Positions 55,177-64,000 of a DNA stretch of 64,000 bases are shown here, piece by piece. The translations under genes and the position numbers were made by a program. Below the pieces are notes generated by a model. The model was given only the letters and a program-made list of their open reading frames with translations. It made no database searches and was not told where the DNA came from. Where the stretch lies: the NCBI GenBank assembly GCA_949752735.1, contig OX457036.1, positions 15,639,433 through 15,703,432 on the forward strand, given 5' to 3'. Origin of the DNA: Lumbricus terrestris (taxonomy: Eukaryota > Annelida > Clitellata > Crassiclitellata > Lumbricidae). Within the stretch, counting starts at the first letter, position 1. Each line of letters opens with the position of its first letter.

Positions 55177-55396
55177 GAGGTATCACAAGAGCCTTCAGGT
55201 CCAGAGAATCGTTGTATCCCTTTCCTGTTCCGGCTTCAACGGTGACAGCCATGTCCAGTCCATCCGCAACGTGCAGTTCTAAAAATGTTTCGAGCACAAA
55301 TTTTTCCGCCAAAACATGGCTTCTGTTCCAGTAGTCGAAACACCGAATGCGAAACCGTTGTCCCAACTTGCCGTGGAGCCAGCGCTTAGGAACAGG
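55177..55396 (-). CDS. gp130-like receptor, FNIII D4 second half
   Basis: Acceptor ATGCAATTGCAG and 73 codons, phase 0 in, phase 1 out. It starts PVPKRWLHGKLGQRFRIRCF, which aligns with the post-Trp segment of gp130 D4 (a proline-rich stretch, then GK and a Y/F-rich C strand), and ends in an F-G region, VTVEAGTGKGYNDSLDLKAL, with the V-G-K pattern of gp130 D4. Donor GTACAG is weak; a GC donor six bases further would also keep phase 1. Confidence 0.85.
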
Positions 55397-55859
55397 CTGC
55401 AATTGCATAATATCAAACAATGCATCTGTTGAAAATTAAATGATTGACCAAATCAAAGAGCTATTAGGTCTCATCTCAGTAAAGACATCTAAAAGCTTTA
55501 GAGAGAGAGAGAGATTCAAAACCCAGATACATTCGCAAACCAAAATCAATCGCAATGGCTAGAATTCTGACTGAAGTTAGAAATTTGAAGAGCCATGAAC
55601 AATGAACAATGAACCATTCTGATGCATTGTCTACAATTATGTGAGCAGAAAGATTGAAAAGGCGCTTGAAAAAAGAGTGGAGAAACAACATCGAAGAGAA
55701 GGAGGAGCAGAGAAAATCTAATCAAAAGTGCATACAACGATTATCACTGGAAAGGAAGCACTACAGTGGGAGAGGTTGTTAGAACTAGCACCAAACAAGG
55801 CAACTTGGGGTCACAGGAATGTATTATAATCATTTATGAAAGAAAAAGGAATATCCGGG

Positions 55860-55945
55860 CAGATTAATTCATTTAGAGAATTTATAAAGCACCTCTTCAA
55901 GAAATCTACTCAGAGGTGCTCCCAGCCCAGCCACAGCTGGTATCA
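55860..55945 (-). mobile_element. SINE 3' fragment
   Basis: GAATTTATAAAGCACCTCTT then TCAGAGGTGCTCCCAGCCC, a diverged version of the element at 30883. Confidence 0.65.
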
Positions 55946-56478
55946 CTAAGTACAAGAGTTATATACAGACTTGTGGAATGACTTGGATGACAGTACTGTC
56001 TCAGCGTAAGGCTTTTAAGAAGAAGACAGAACATAGGACTATTAAGCGTTCCAGGTTAATGTGCCGTGGTTTAAACATGGAGTATAAACGTCTTCTGCAT
56101 CCTCTCATGCCATAGCTACGTTATGTTAGTTGTAAGTACTATCAATCACAGACAGCTCTATAGCTTAAAAGCAATTACAATTTGCACCTCAACTTGAACA
56201 GCATCATATCCATTTAAGAACCTCTTGCAACCAAAACACTGCAAAATTAGCAAGGTTGAGACAACAAGATAAATTTTTAGAGGTTTCTATATAACTATTA
56301 ATTTTCGGAAACATAATAGGCCTACATACAGATATACACTGCCACAATAAGCATCTTCCGTGATGCCTTGCAGTGGCCAACTGCTCCTATTCCTACCCAG
56401 TTCAAAATCGGCTTACTGATCTACAAGTCATTTTACGAAATCACGCCCAAGTTTCTACATGATTACTGTAGTGTATAG
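55946..56478. other. Intron sequence
   Basis: 56350-56478 may belong, with 58726-58990, to one interrupted repeat that shares the ATGGCTGTGTTACAGCACC end with 60587. Confidence 0.35.
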
Positions 56479-58725
56479 TAGGGTGGCCCACAATTAAAAA
56501 GTTTGGAAATTCGATTCTCCACAAGGCTGCTCTTGTTCCATATGCTATTAGTGATTTATTTGCCAAGTTTGAACAAAATTGAACAATGTTTACTGGTACC
56601 AATTTTCTGCAACATTTTAATTAGGTATCGAAAAATTTAAAAAATCGCTTTTCGACAGTACTCCAAGGAGCCGTGCAATTGTCATCACGAATGTGTCTAT
56701 TAAATCAGTCTATTAAAGCTATTAGGCCAATGTAGAGTCAATTACAGTCTTACAGAAACTGAAATATGAAATATAACATGAGGCATTGTAGATGTTCTCA
56801 ATAGTTCTTAAAAATTTAGATTTAACCTTGATAGGCAGACTTTGGCTAATTCTTGACTCTGAGTAATAAGAAGGTCCAAACAGTTTTAAAGAGATCTCCT
56901 TGTGACATACACCTCCATTAGAATGTGGTGTATGGTCGAAGGATTTCCTGTCCAGGCATTCCATGATAGCCCCAAATTAGACCTATGTCACAACACATGC
57001 CTCCTGCCCCTGGATAATGGCCAACATGTGATAAAACTCAATTTTTTCCATTTTGTGGGATGAAATTGCAAATAATTACTGTTTTAATTACATTAAAACA
57101 ATAATTTGTAAACAATTTAATTTTTAAAGATATTTAGATATTTTTAGTGGCTATTGTTTTAATAATTAAACGACTTTTCCTAAAATTTGCAATATTCCCA
57201 GCATCAATAGTCAAACTTGGCATAAGGCTAGCATGGCTGCATGGCAATGAGATAGGCCTATGATTTAAACGAACCTCTAGCCTATTATGCAGGCTGTTTA
57301 TCTTTTTTTGAATTAAACTCAATTCTGAACATGGTTACTAAAGAATTTTGCATTCCAAACATTATGCAAACTTTAGATGCATTTTTCTCAGATTCCAAAT
57401 TTGAACAGCTGAATCATATTTTGACTCAACCTAGAGACAGAAAAATGATAGTGCAATAAAGTTTGTAATTTTAAAGCAGAGACTTACATGTACACTTTAA
57501 AACTGTGTATGACACAAAATTTGTAAAAAAAATCGATTTAAACCTGGTTTAGGTCAGATGGTAATTACTACCATGCAGTGCTTCATCTAGATCCCTGAGG
57601 AACTTTTTTTAGTCTATCGGGTAGAAATTTTCAAACAACAAAGTAAATTCAGTAGGCTACTTTAAAATGTGATGACCTGCTTTTTCCATAAAAATTGCCA
57701 ACAAGCATGATCAATTCCATACTTTTAAAGGTGATGACCTTTTTTGTACATCAATGCTCTGCTGCCAGGAAATGTTTCGTTTCAACAATATCCCTGTGTC
57801 AACAAGACCTGTCAAATCTTTCAGGAGGGATGGAAATGTTACGTATATAGTTTTTCTCAGGGTCAACATTACCTGGACCCCATGTCCATGTAAACAACAG
57901 CTCTAGATTTTCTCTGGGGGAATGTCATTCGGAGATGCTTCTATTAAAAGCTGATTAGCCTACCTAGGTAGCACCCAATATTACTTTCATGACCTAACCA
58001 ATTGTTAGACCATTATCTTAATGAAATATTAAATTCTTCAGGATTTCGCCCATGTTTTGTAACTGTCTAGAAAGAATGATCTTTAGCAGCTATAAGAACC
58101 AACAATATTGGGAGCTTCTGGATGACGCCATGGGTAGCTACGGCTTCTGTCATATAGTATGAGCCATTATTGCACAGAGTCAAGAGACCAACATTAATCT
58201 TATATCATATGCGAGAAGTGCTTAACAAATTACTGTGAAAATACTTGATTTATATAAATTAGCAGCATACAGAGTATTTAGAAGTAAACAATCCAATTAT
58301 ATTTGAAGCAAATATTGGGAGTAAAAAACCTTTAGTTTACTAGCTGGCAGCGAAAATTTTGAAATTACCTCCAATTCAGCAACTGTTTTCTAACACAAAG
58401 AACATGAAACAAGCTTATATTTGTGTATAATCTTATAATTCTTTATTTTTTTAAATACAGTTGACATCTTGATTATGATTTAGAAAGATGATAACTTGGG
58501 GTACATGAATGCTGCTGTCAATTCGTAATGTAGCTGTTAAAATTTCGGATGCACATTTTACTTGAGTCCTATATAAAAACTCTCGATAATTGGTACCTCT
58601 AAACATGCTCAGATCTCTTCAATTTTTTCAACTCAGAGTCTTCTAGTCAAGTGGAACAAGGGCAGCTTTGTGGAGCAGCATATTTTGAAAAAATTATTTT
58701 TCACATGTAAGTTTGGGCCACACTA
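56479..58725. mobile_element. 2.2-kb hAT-like element in the D4 intron
   Basis: TAGGGTGGCCCACA pairs with TGGGCCACACTA, and inner parts of the ends match further (GCTGCTCTTGTTCC against GGAACAAGGGCAGC). TSD GTGTATAG at 56471-56478 and 58726-58733. Long and AT-rich, with no transposase frame. Confidence 0.92.
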
Positions 58726-59128
58726 GTGTATAGGGATGCACTCTTCTGCCACCCAGATTGCGACTCTCATCGATTGCGAAAACGATCTCAAGTACAGTGG
58801 ATGAGAACCTACATTGCTGACAATGCTTTCCCAATGTCTGGCTCCGATGAAATGGACTTCCTCCTGCTCAGAAAGTGGCTGACTCAACTGACTTCTTCAT
58901 ATCTGGACTCAACACTTACAAGGCCAGACCCCCGCTGCTGGTTTCCTGTAGGTTGACTCTGTTATAGGGCATGGCTGTGTTACAGCACCACATACAATAT
59001 TAAATTGTCCTCCTAGTTTATTATTATCATTATTATTATTTTATATAAAAATGTGCACAAAAATACATTCAAACATACAGTCAATACCCTTGAAGAGAAC
59101 ATTTTCACAGTGGCATACAACTCCAGAA

Positions 59129-59324
59129 CAGGGCTTTTTTTAACGTGCAGTTGTACACAAAATGTGCAGTTCTAAATGGATTTGTGCAGTTGTAAAAGCA
59201 CTTCTGTACAGTTAAAACTAGCAAAAAATGGTCATTGTCGTTCGATTGGAAGTAATTTACCATGGAGGATGGGAAGGAAAAGAAGGGGTTGTGCAGTTCT
59301 AAAAATTCCTTAAAAACAGCCCTG
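59129..59324. mobile_element. 196-bp MITE, CAGGGCT family
   Basis: CAGGGCTTTTTTTAACGTGC and TTAAAAACAGCCCTG. TSD CTCCAGAA at 59121-59128 and 59325-59332. Lies 158 bp from the D4 first-half exon. Confidence 0.95.
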
Positions 59325-59482
59325 CTCCAGAACAATTCTGCTTTATAACATATCTACTTCCTTGCAGTTTTCATGCCATGAGTGTCCCTGAATAGTTTGC
59401 TCTGTTTGTACGCACTGCGTCATAAATTGGCAACTACAGTACAACACACATCGAAGCTGATGAGATACGTTGAAATCAATAC

Positions 59483-59574
59483 CTGCCAAAAGAGTTCAAC
59501 GAATCTCCCTGCACTGCTGATTCGTTTCATTGGAGAGTAGCTCCCGTCGGCTAACTCTGGCGCACGACCAGGCA
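59483..59574 (-). CDS. gp130-like receptor, FNIII D4 first half
   Basis: 30 codons between acceptor TTCTATGAATTCAG and donor GTATTG, phase 1 in and 0 out. PGRAPELADGSYSP is the linker and A strand; RFVELFWQ is the B strand with the conserved Trp. Its entry codon, completed by the last base of the exon at 60639, is Val. Direct joining of 60639 to this exon keeps the frame. Confidence 0.85.
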
Positions 59575-59639
59575 CTGAATTCATAGAAGACAAAATATGG
59601 CATCAACGTCTCTTCATAAAATACCATTAAAAAAGAAAC

Positions 59640-59829
59640 ATGGAAGAAAATAACCAGAAAAAAGTAGGCAACATTGGCTGCTGATCCTCAATGTAAGCAA
59701 TGTCCAGGGAACGTGCTTTGCATTTCAATGACATCTCGACCTGGTCATACATTACAGTAACTGATTGTTTAGGCACCGGTCTTGGTATTAAAGAGTTCCA
59801 TTCAGCCCGGCCACCTACTTGAAAACGTT
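59640..59829 (-). CDS. Possible extra receptor exon, unplaced
   Basis: An open frame after acceptor GGAGACAG reads RFQVGGRAEWNSLIP, then VTVMYDQVEMSLKCKARSLD, which resembles the C', E and F strands of a cytokine-receptor FNIII domain. Entry phase 1 is compatible with the upstream exon, but I find no good donor giving phase 1 to join 59483. It may be an alternative exon, a decayed duplicate or chance. The lower boundary is arbitrary. Confidence 0.3.
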
Positions 59830-60072
59830 CTGTCTCCAAATTGTCGATTTACTCTTTTTGCTACAAAGTCCCTATTTCTAACCTGATTTCAATCTACATC
59901 TTGACTCAAATAGCAGCCTTTGCATTGTGCGTCCATTATGATAATCGAGCGACAGCAATTACTGCATTAGCTATTTTATTGCGTTGACCGCTCAATTATT
60001 TCCATTCAGCCTGAATTCAACTCTTAGTGGCTGACACAACATCAAATATTTACCACAAAAACATTGGGAGGA

Positions 60073-60140
60073 GGGCCGGTGCATTGAATAACACACTGGC
60101 ATGGAGATCAGCAGAACGGAGTTCGATTCCCAAACCCCCC
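60073..60140 (+). mobile_element. tRNA-like SINE head
   Basis: GCCGGTGCATTGAATAACAC and GGAGTTCGATTCCC (B box) followed by a C13 run. Confidence 0.5.
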
Positions 60141-60638
60141 CCCCCCCGGTAGGATAGGCCCACTTCATAGGCTGCTCTTAGCGCCATTGTATTGCAGGCT
60201 GTCTGTTCTGTTCGTAGATTGATGCTAATTAAGATTGTTTCATGTAATCAATCATACTGTGTTTGTCAGAACGAATAATGGAGAAATATAATTATCATTA
60301 CATTATTATGAGTCTGTCAAGTAAGACACTTCAAATGAGTTTCATATGTATGTGAACAACCTACAGGAGCCTCATAAATTAAGATGGCCACATTTGATTC
60401 ACAAAGAAGGACATATATATATGTTTGAACTTAAAGATCTATATAAGAACATCTAAGTATTTCTTCAACATCTAGGCATTACTTAAAGACACTCTCATCC
60501 ATTTCACAAAGCAAAATACGCAAAACACTAAAAACCAAATGAACATAATAATAATAATAACGACGATTTATATGGCGCAGTAACACAGCCATGCCATTAC
60601 AAGGGTGCCTTACAAAGCAGTTAAAACATAACTAATAC

Positions 60639-60792
60639 CATCTTCATCTGTTGACACCGTCGTCTTAGTAGTTTCGCTCCAGAATCCTGTTCGATTATTA
60701 TGGTCGTACGGTAAACATTCGACTGAGATTTCATACTTCGTGTCTGGCACTAAACCTGGTAGGACGGTGCTTTTAATTGTCGTTTCCAATGA
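60639..60792 (-). CDS. gp130-like receptor, D3 second half with WSxWS-like motif
   Basis: 51 codons between acceptor TTTGCTTGCAG and donor GTATTA, phase 0 in and 1 out. LPGLVPDTKYEISVEC is the E-F strand pair with the tyrosine corner, and GFWSETT occupies the place of the WSxWS box that closes the cytokine-binding module (Trp-Ser kept, second Trp-Ser replaced by Thr-Thr). STDED precedes the D4 linker as in gp130. The first half of this domain and all more N-terminal exons were not identified; they may lie upstream of 60792 or outside the window. Confidence 0.85.
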
Positions 60793-60987
60793 CTGCAAGC
60801 AAACATTTCAAACATGATACAAACATGATACAAACCATCCCAACAATCAAACTGTAAAGTCTATCATTACTAATTCATGTTCGTCTGTTGTGTTAAGCAG
60901 TTTTTCCTCTCCAGAAAAGCTTACCCGGGATATGGCGCTATGAGATAATGAGACTGATTTGTGTGTGCGCATGTATGTGCAATTGAG

Positions 60988-60989
<2 letters not shown>

Positions 60990-61034
<45 letters not shown>
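60990..61034. repeat. (GT)n microsatellite
   Basis: A pure GT run of about 42 nt with short flanking GT-rich sequence. Confidence 0.95.
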
Positions 61035-61037
<3 letters not shown>

Positions 61038-61699
61038 TCTGCCTCAGAATGTGTGTAGCATGTACATATCATGTATATACCTGGCTTTTCGCTGCATTTA
61101 TCAGTTTTAAAATATAATCACTACTTTATGCATAATTTCTTCATCTTCACAAAGTTTCCATGCGACTGGTCCGAAGTTTTGGAAGCGACCGATGCCATTG
61201 TTCTCCATTCAGCAACATTTCCTGAACTTTCCTGTGGCTACGTCTAACTCTTTATCAAAGCAACCATCTGACACATCGGTCCTTGGTCTACCTATGGCTC
61301 ATGGTTCAAGGTCAACCTATGGCTCTTGGTCCTTGGTTTATATAAGGCTCTCGGTCCTTGGTCTACCTAGATGGCTGGCGGTCCTTGGCTTACCTCGCCT
61401 CTCTTTCCCTCATACCTTCTCGTTTATTTGTAAACTGAGCTTCACTATTGTCAATTCAACAAGACATACAGCAGGATTGAATTCAAGTACTGGTAAGTAA
61501 AAGGCAAATATAGTAAATGTGAAAAATCAGATCTTCCCTATTCTAAATTGCATTCGCTAGCATTACCAGAACGGACTGCATGTGCACTACCTGTGGCTGG
61601 CACGGCAACACAATTTCTCATTCAAACATGCTGTCCTATTCATCTAGGCATCCAGGGTCTTTCAGCCGCAACATGGACACACACACACACGCACGCACA

Positions 61700-62078
61700 C
61701 AAAAACGTAGTCTTAGCACAGCTAAGAATAGGTCATACTTATCTTACACATGTATGCTCATTTGCTTAAGAATGAAGATGCACCACAATGTGTGGAATGC
61801 AATTGCCCTCTAACAGTCGAACACATACTGGTGTCATGTGTTGATTTTACACCAACAGGACATAAATATTATATGGAACAATCACTTTCTAATATTTTTG
61901 AACATGTTCCTTCAAAGAATATTTGGCTGCATTTGAAAGAAATACAACTGTACAACAACGTGTAATGCTAGAAGATTTTTAGTATGAAATAAATGATGCA
62001 GATTCAATAATCATGTTAAGGCACGAAATAGCCAATTCTGTGCTGAAGAGACGTTAAACCCAATCAATCTATCAATCA
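61700..62078 (+). mobile_element. LINE 3'-end fragment with RNase H/zinc-knuckle-like tail
   Basis: Frame 1 gives LAQLRIGHTYLTH. After a frameshift near 61750, HLLKNEDAPQCVECNCPLTV, then EHILVSCVDF, shows the Cys/His C-terminal block of non-LTR polymerases. The 3' end GACGTTAAACCCAATCAATC follows. Dead copy. Confidence 0.8.
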
Positions 62079-62218
62079 GCACGCATGCACGCACACACAC
62101 CTTAAATACCTTATAACACACAAAATGATTTCTCACTAGGTCACTTAAGATAAATATTCCATTATAACTGTGTGATGTTCTAAGAAAGTGTTAAAGAAAT
62201 AAACAGCCATATACTTAG

Positions 62219-62951
62219 ACCAAAAAAATAATGCTGTGTTTCCGGTAACAGAGCTAAAAAAAATTGGGTAGGTAGGTCGAAAAATATTTTTATTTTGGTA
62301 AAATATTTTTGTACAGTGCCTATACGAAAAATTATACCGAAATACTCTTTTTTTGCATATAGGTACACGCTGCAACAAAGTACGTGTTCTAAGCAAGTAT
62401 AAACTGCCTATTTTCCTGTACCTAAAATTGCTCTAGAAAACAATTCTATTAATTTCATTTTGTTGACATCCTTTCTGGTAAGATAAAGTGGGAAGGGAAT
62501 GGGAAGATGAGCGCGAACAAAACATCACTGCTAGGGGTCGTTCCAGACTGATCGAGCCAGTGACTAGTTACACATAGAGGTTGCTAGATTTATTTTCCCT
62601 AGTCACCGTTAGAGGTGACTCAAGTGAGAATGATAAGGCTAGAGGTTTCTCAAGACTGGCAACCAGGAAGTAGTTAGGCAGGCGTGAAACTCTAAGGCAA
62701 TGTCAATGTAAATAAAAAATTTTACGCAAAATTTTCCAAGTCGCTGCAATAACAGTGAGTTGGTTGGGTTACCGGAAACACAAAATGTTTTGCCTAAGAT
62801 CCAACTCTATACGGAAGGCAATGTCACCGTATTATGTCCAAAAAAATGTGAGAAAAAATTTTTTTAAATAAAATTTTAAAAATTATTTGAGTCGCGGCAA
62901 TAAAAGAGGGTCGGTCGGTTTTCCGGAAACACAACATTATTTTTTTTTTGG
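62219..62951. mobile_element. TIR element with TGTGTTTCCGG ends
   Basis: CCAAAAAAATAATGCTGTGT and GTTTCCGG at the left are mirrored by CCGGAAACACAACATTATTT followed by T-runs and GG at the right. Inner copies of ACCGGAAACACAAAATG at 62771 show a second, nested end. A TSD is not clear. Confidence 0.7.
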
Positions 62952-63054
62952 CCTTATACATATGTGGCTACTATGTGCCTGTACATAAATACACATATAT
63001 ACAAATTCTTTGACTGCCCTGCACACGCACACACACACACATCGATAAGGATTT

Positions 63055-63285
63055 GTAGGATGCGGTGGTGTAGTGGGTATGCTCGTCGCCTTGCAGCTGA
63101 AGGGTTGCAGGTTCGAATCCACCTCAAGTCGCTGCGTAGGGACCTTGGGCAAGTCCTTCACTCGCAATTTCTCAGCGCTTCGGCATGAAACTCCCATGCA
63201 GTGTCCGCTCTGCAGTCGGAAGCGCCTCTGAGTAGTGCTTAAAGGGGCGCTATAACAAGTGCACGTACAAACAAAAAAGCAAATC
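63055..63285 (+). mobile_element. tRNA-derived SINE, uninterrupted copy
   Basis: A box GCGGTGGTGTAGTGGGTATG, B box GCAGGTTCGAATCCACC, body CAAGTCCTTCACTCGCAATT and CTGAGTAGTGCTTAAAGGGG, end GCTATAACAAGTGCACGTAC. Serves as the empty site for 29943-30552. Confidence 0.85.
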
Positions 63286-64000
63286 AGTTTTAATCTTATT
63301 TCGCACCACATGTGTCCTGGGCAAACTTTTCTGGAAAGCAAAACTGTGTATGTTTCCAAAAAACCACAGCAAAATTCAATTCCACCACCTGTTCTACATG
63401 CACCATATTGACTGCATTCTGAAGAAATATTAATACACAAATTAAATGAATCTATTTGAAAGTACCCTGGATTGCAATTTCCTTAACAGCATTTTCAATT
63501 AAGGGATGCATACAAATTATGTCAATGCCACACTTGCCACAGAGCTGTTGAAATAGCACATGTATGTGAAAACATCGATGACTAGCGATGGAAAATTTCA
63601 GCAGAAAAGTTTCAGAGTTGCTTTTAATATGGTCGCACAATCGTAATTTTTAAAGCATTGCCGTGCGCTTGCATCTGTGTTTGGATGTAGGCCTGTTTGA
63701 AAGTGAATAAGTAAGTATATTACTTATTGAACCAATTGCACTCTGCATTCTCGTGTACAGACAGCATACATTATTTAATTTTATACAAGCAATCGATGCT
63801 AAAAATACGAAAAAAGCCTTGAAATCGCAAAAGATTTTCTTGTTATGGTCAGCTATTATGGTAAAAAAGACGGTCAACCAGTCAAGCAATCGGGGTTGAA
63901 TGGAAGAAGTCAAAAGTTTTTTCGAGGTTGAGATCTTTGGAGGAAATGGCCGGGGCTCTGAGTACCGCTAAAAATAGGCAGGTGTTGGCTTTAACTAAGA
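63286..64000. other. Unannotated sequence, possible upstream receptor region
   Basis: If the receptor gene continues, its earlier exons should lie here or beyond the window edge. Two minus-strand open blocks with good acceptors (near 63424 and 63519) have no recognisable domain and are not called. Confidence 0.3.

Noticed and set aside
63286..63640. Two Cys-rich minus-strand blocks with good acceptors, possible N-terminal receptor exons
   Set aside because: I could join them in one frame, but no Ig-like or cytokine-domain pattern was convincing and no phase 0 donor leads to the exon at 60639.

Overview
The window is animal nuclear DNA and is dominated by repeats. It contains one multi-exon protein gene, a scattered tRNA gene cluster, and a dense layer of transposons, many with visible terminal inverted repeats (TIRs) and target-site duplications (TSDs). 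The GC content is low, introns run from 0.2 to 6.7 kb, two tRNA types carry introns, and there are 5'-truncated LINEs and tRNA-derived SINEs. The receptor gene is of gp130 type. Together these suggest a bilaterian, most likely a marine invertebrate deuterostome (inference; the species cannot be read from the sequence). Most of the open frames longer than 60 codons are not genes.

Layout. 1-3530: a large palindromic repeat with arms of about 1.1 kb and a 73-bp tandem array. 3780-4830: a 157-bp tandem array followed by a compact cluster of nuclear-receptor, CRE and E-box motifs. 5298-9584: hAT-like elements and a truncated LINE. 9.8-34 kb: a tRNA cluster with Lys-CUU, Asp-GUC, Ala-AGC, Lys-UUU with intron, and Leu-CAA with intron. 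Its paralogous units are interrupted by many nonautonomous transposons. One tRNA-Lys gene is split at the anticodon stem by a 2.6-kb TIR element with an 8-bp TSD; this element carries an array of about 14 CRE-like units. 34-42 kb: LINE 3' end, SINEs, minisatellite and MITEs.

42.8-60.8 kb, minus strand: eleven exons, all with compatible splice phases, of a class I cytokine receptor of the gp130/LIFR/Domeless type. In order these are the end of the cytokine-binding domain with a degenerate WSxWS, three membrane-proximal fibronectin III domains, one transmembrane helix, a proline-containing Box1-like segment, and a long tail with a YxxQ motif, several other tyrosine motifs and three TDSG repeats. 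The 5' exons were not found and may lie outside the window. The 6.7-kb intron inside the D5 domain holds a GC-richer transposon complex (about 48.85-54.2 kb) with a tandem array of about 220-bp units upstream of a broken LINE reverse transcriptase. 61-64 kb holds LINE, TIR-element and SINE remnants.

The strongest leads are the transposon in the tRNA gene with its CRE array, the intron-bearing tRNA-Lys(UUU) pair, and the gp130-like receptor with its degron-like repeats.
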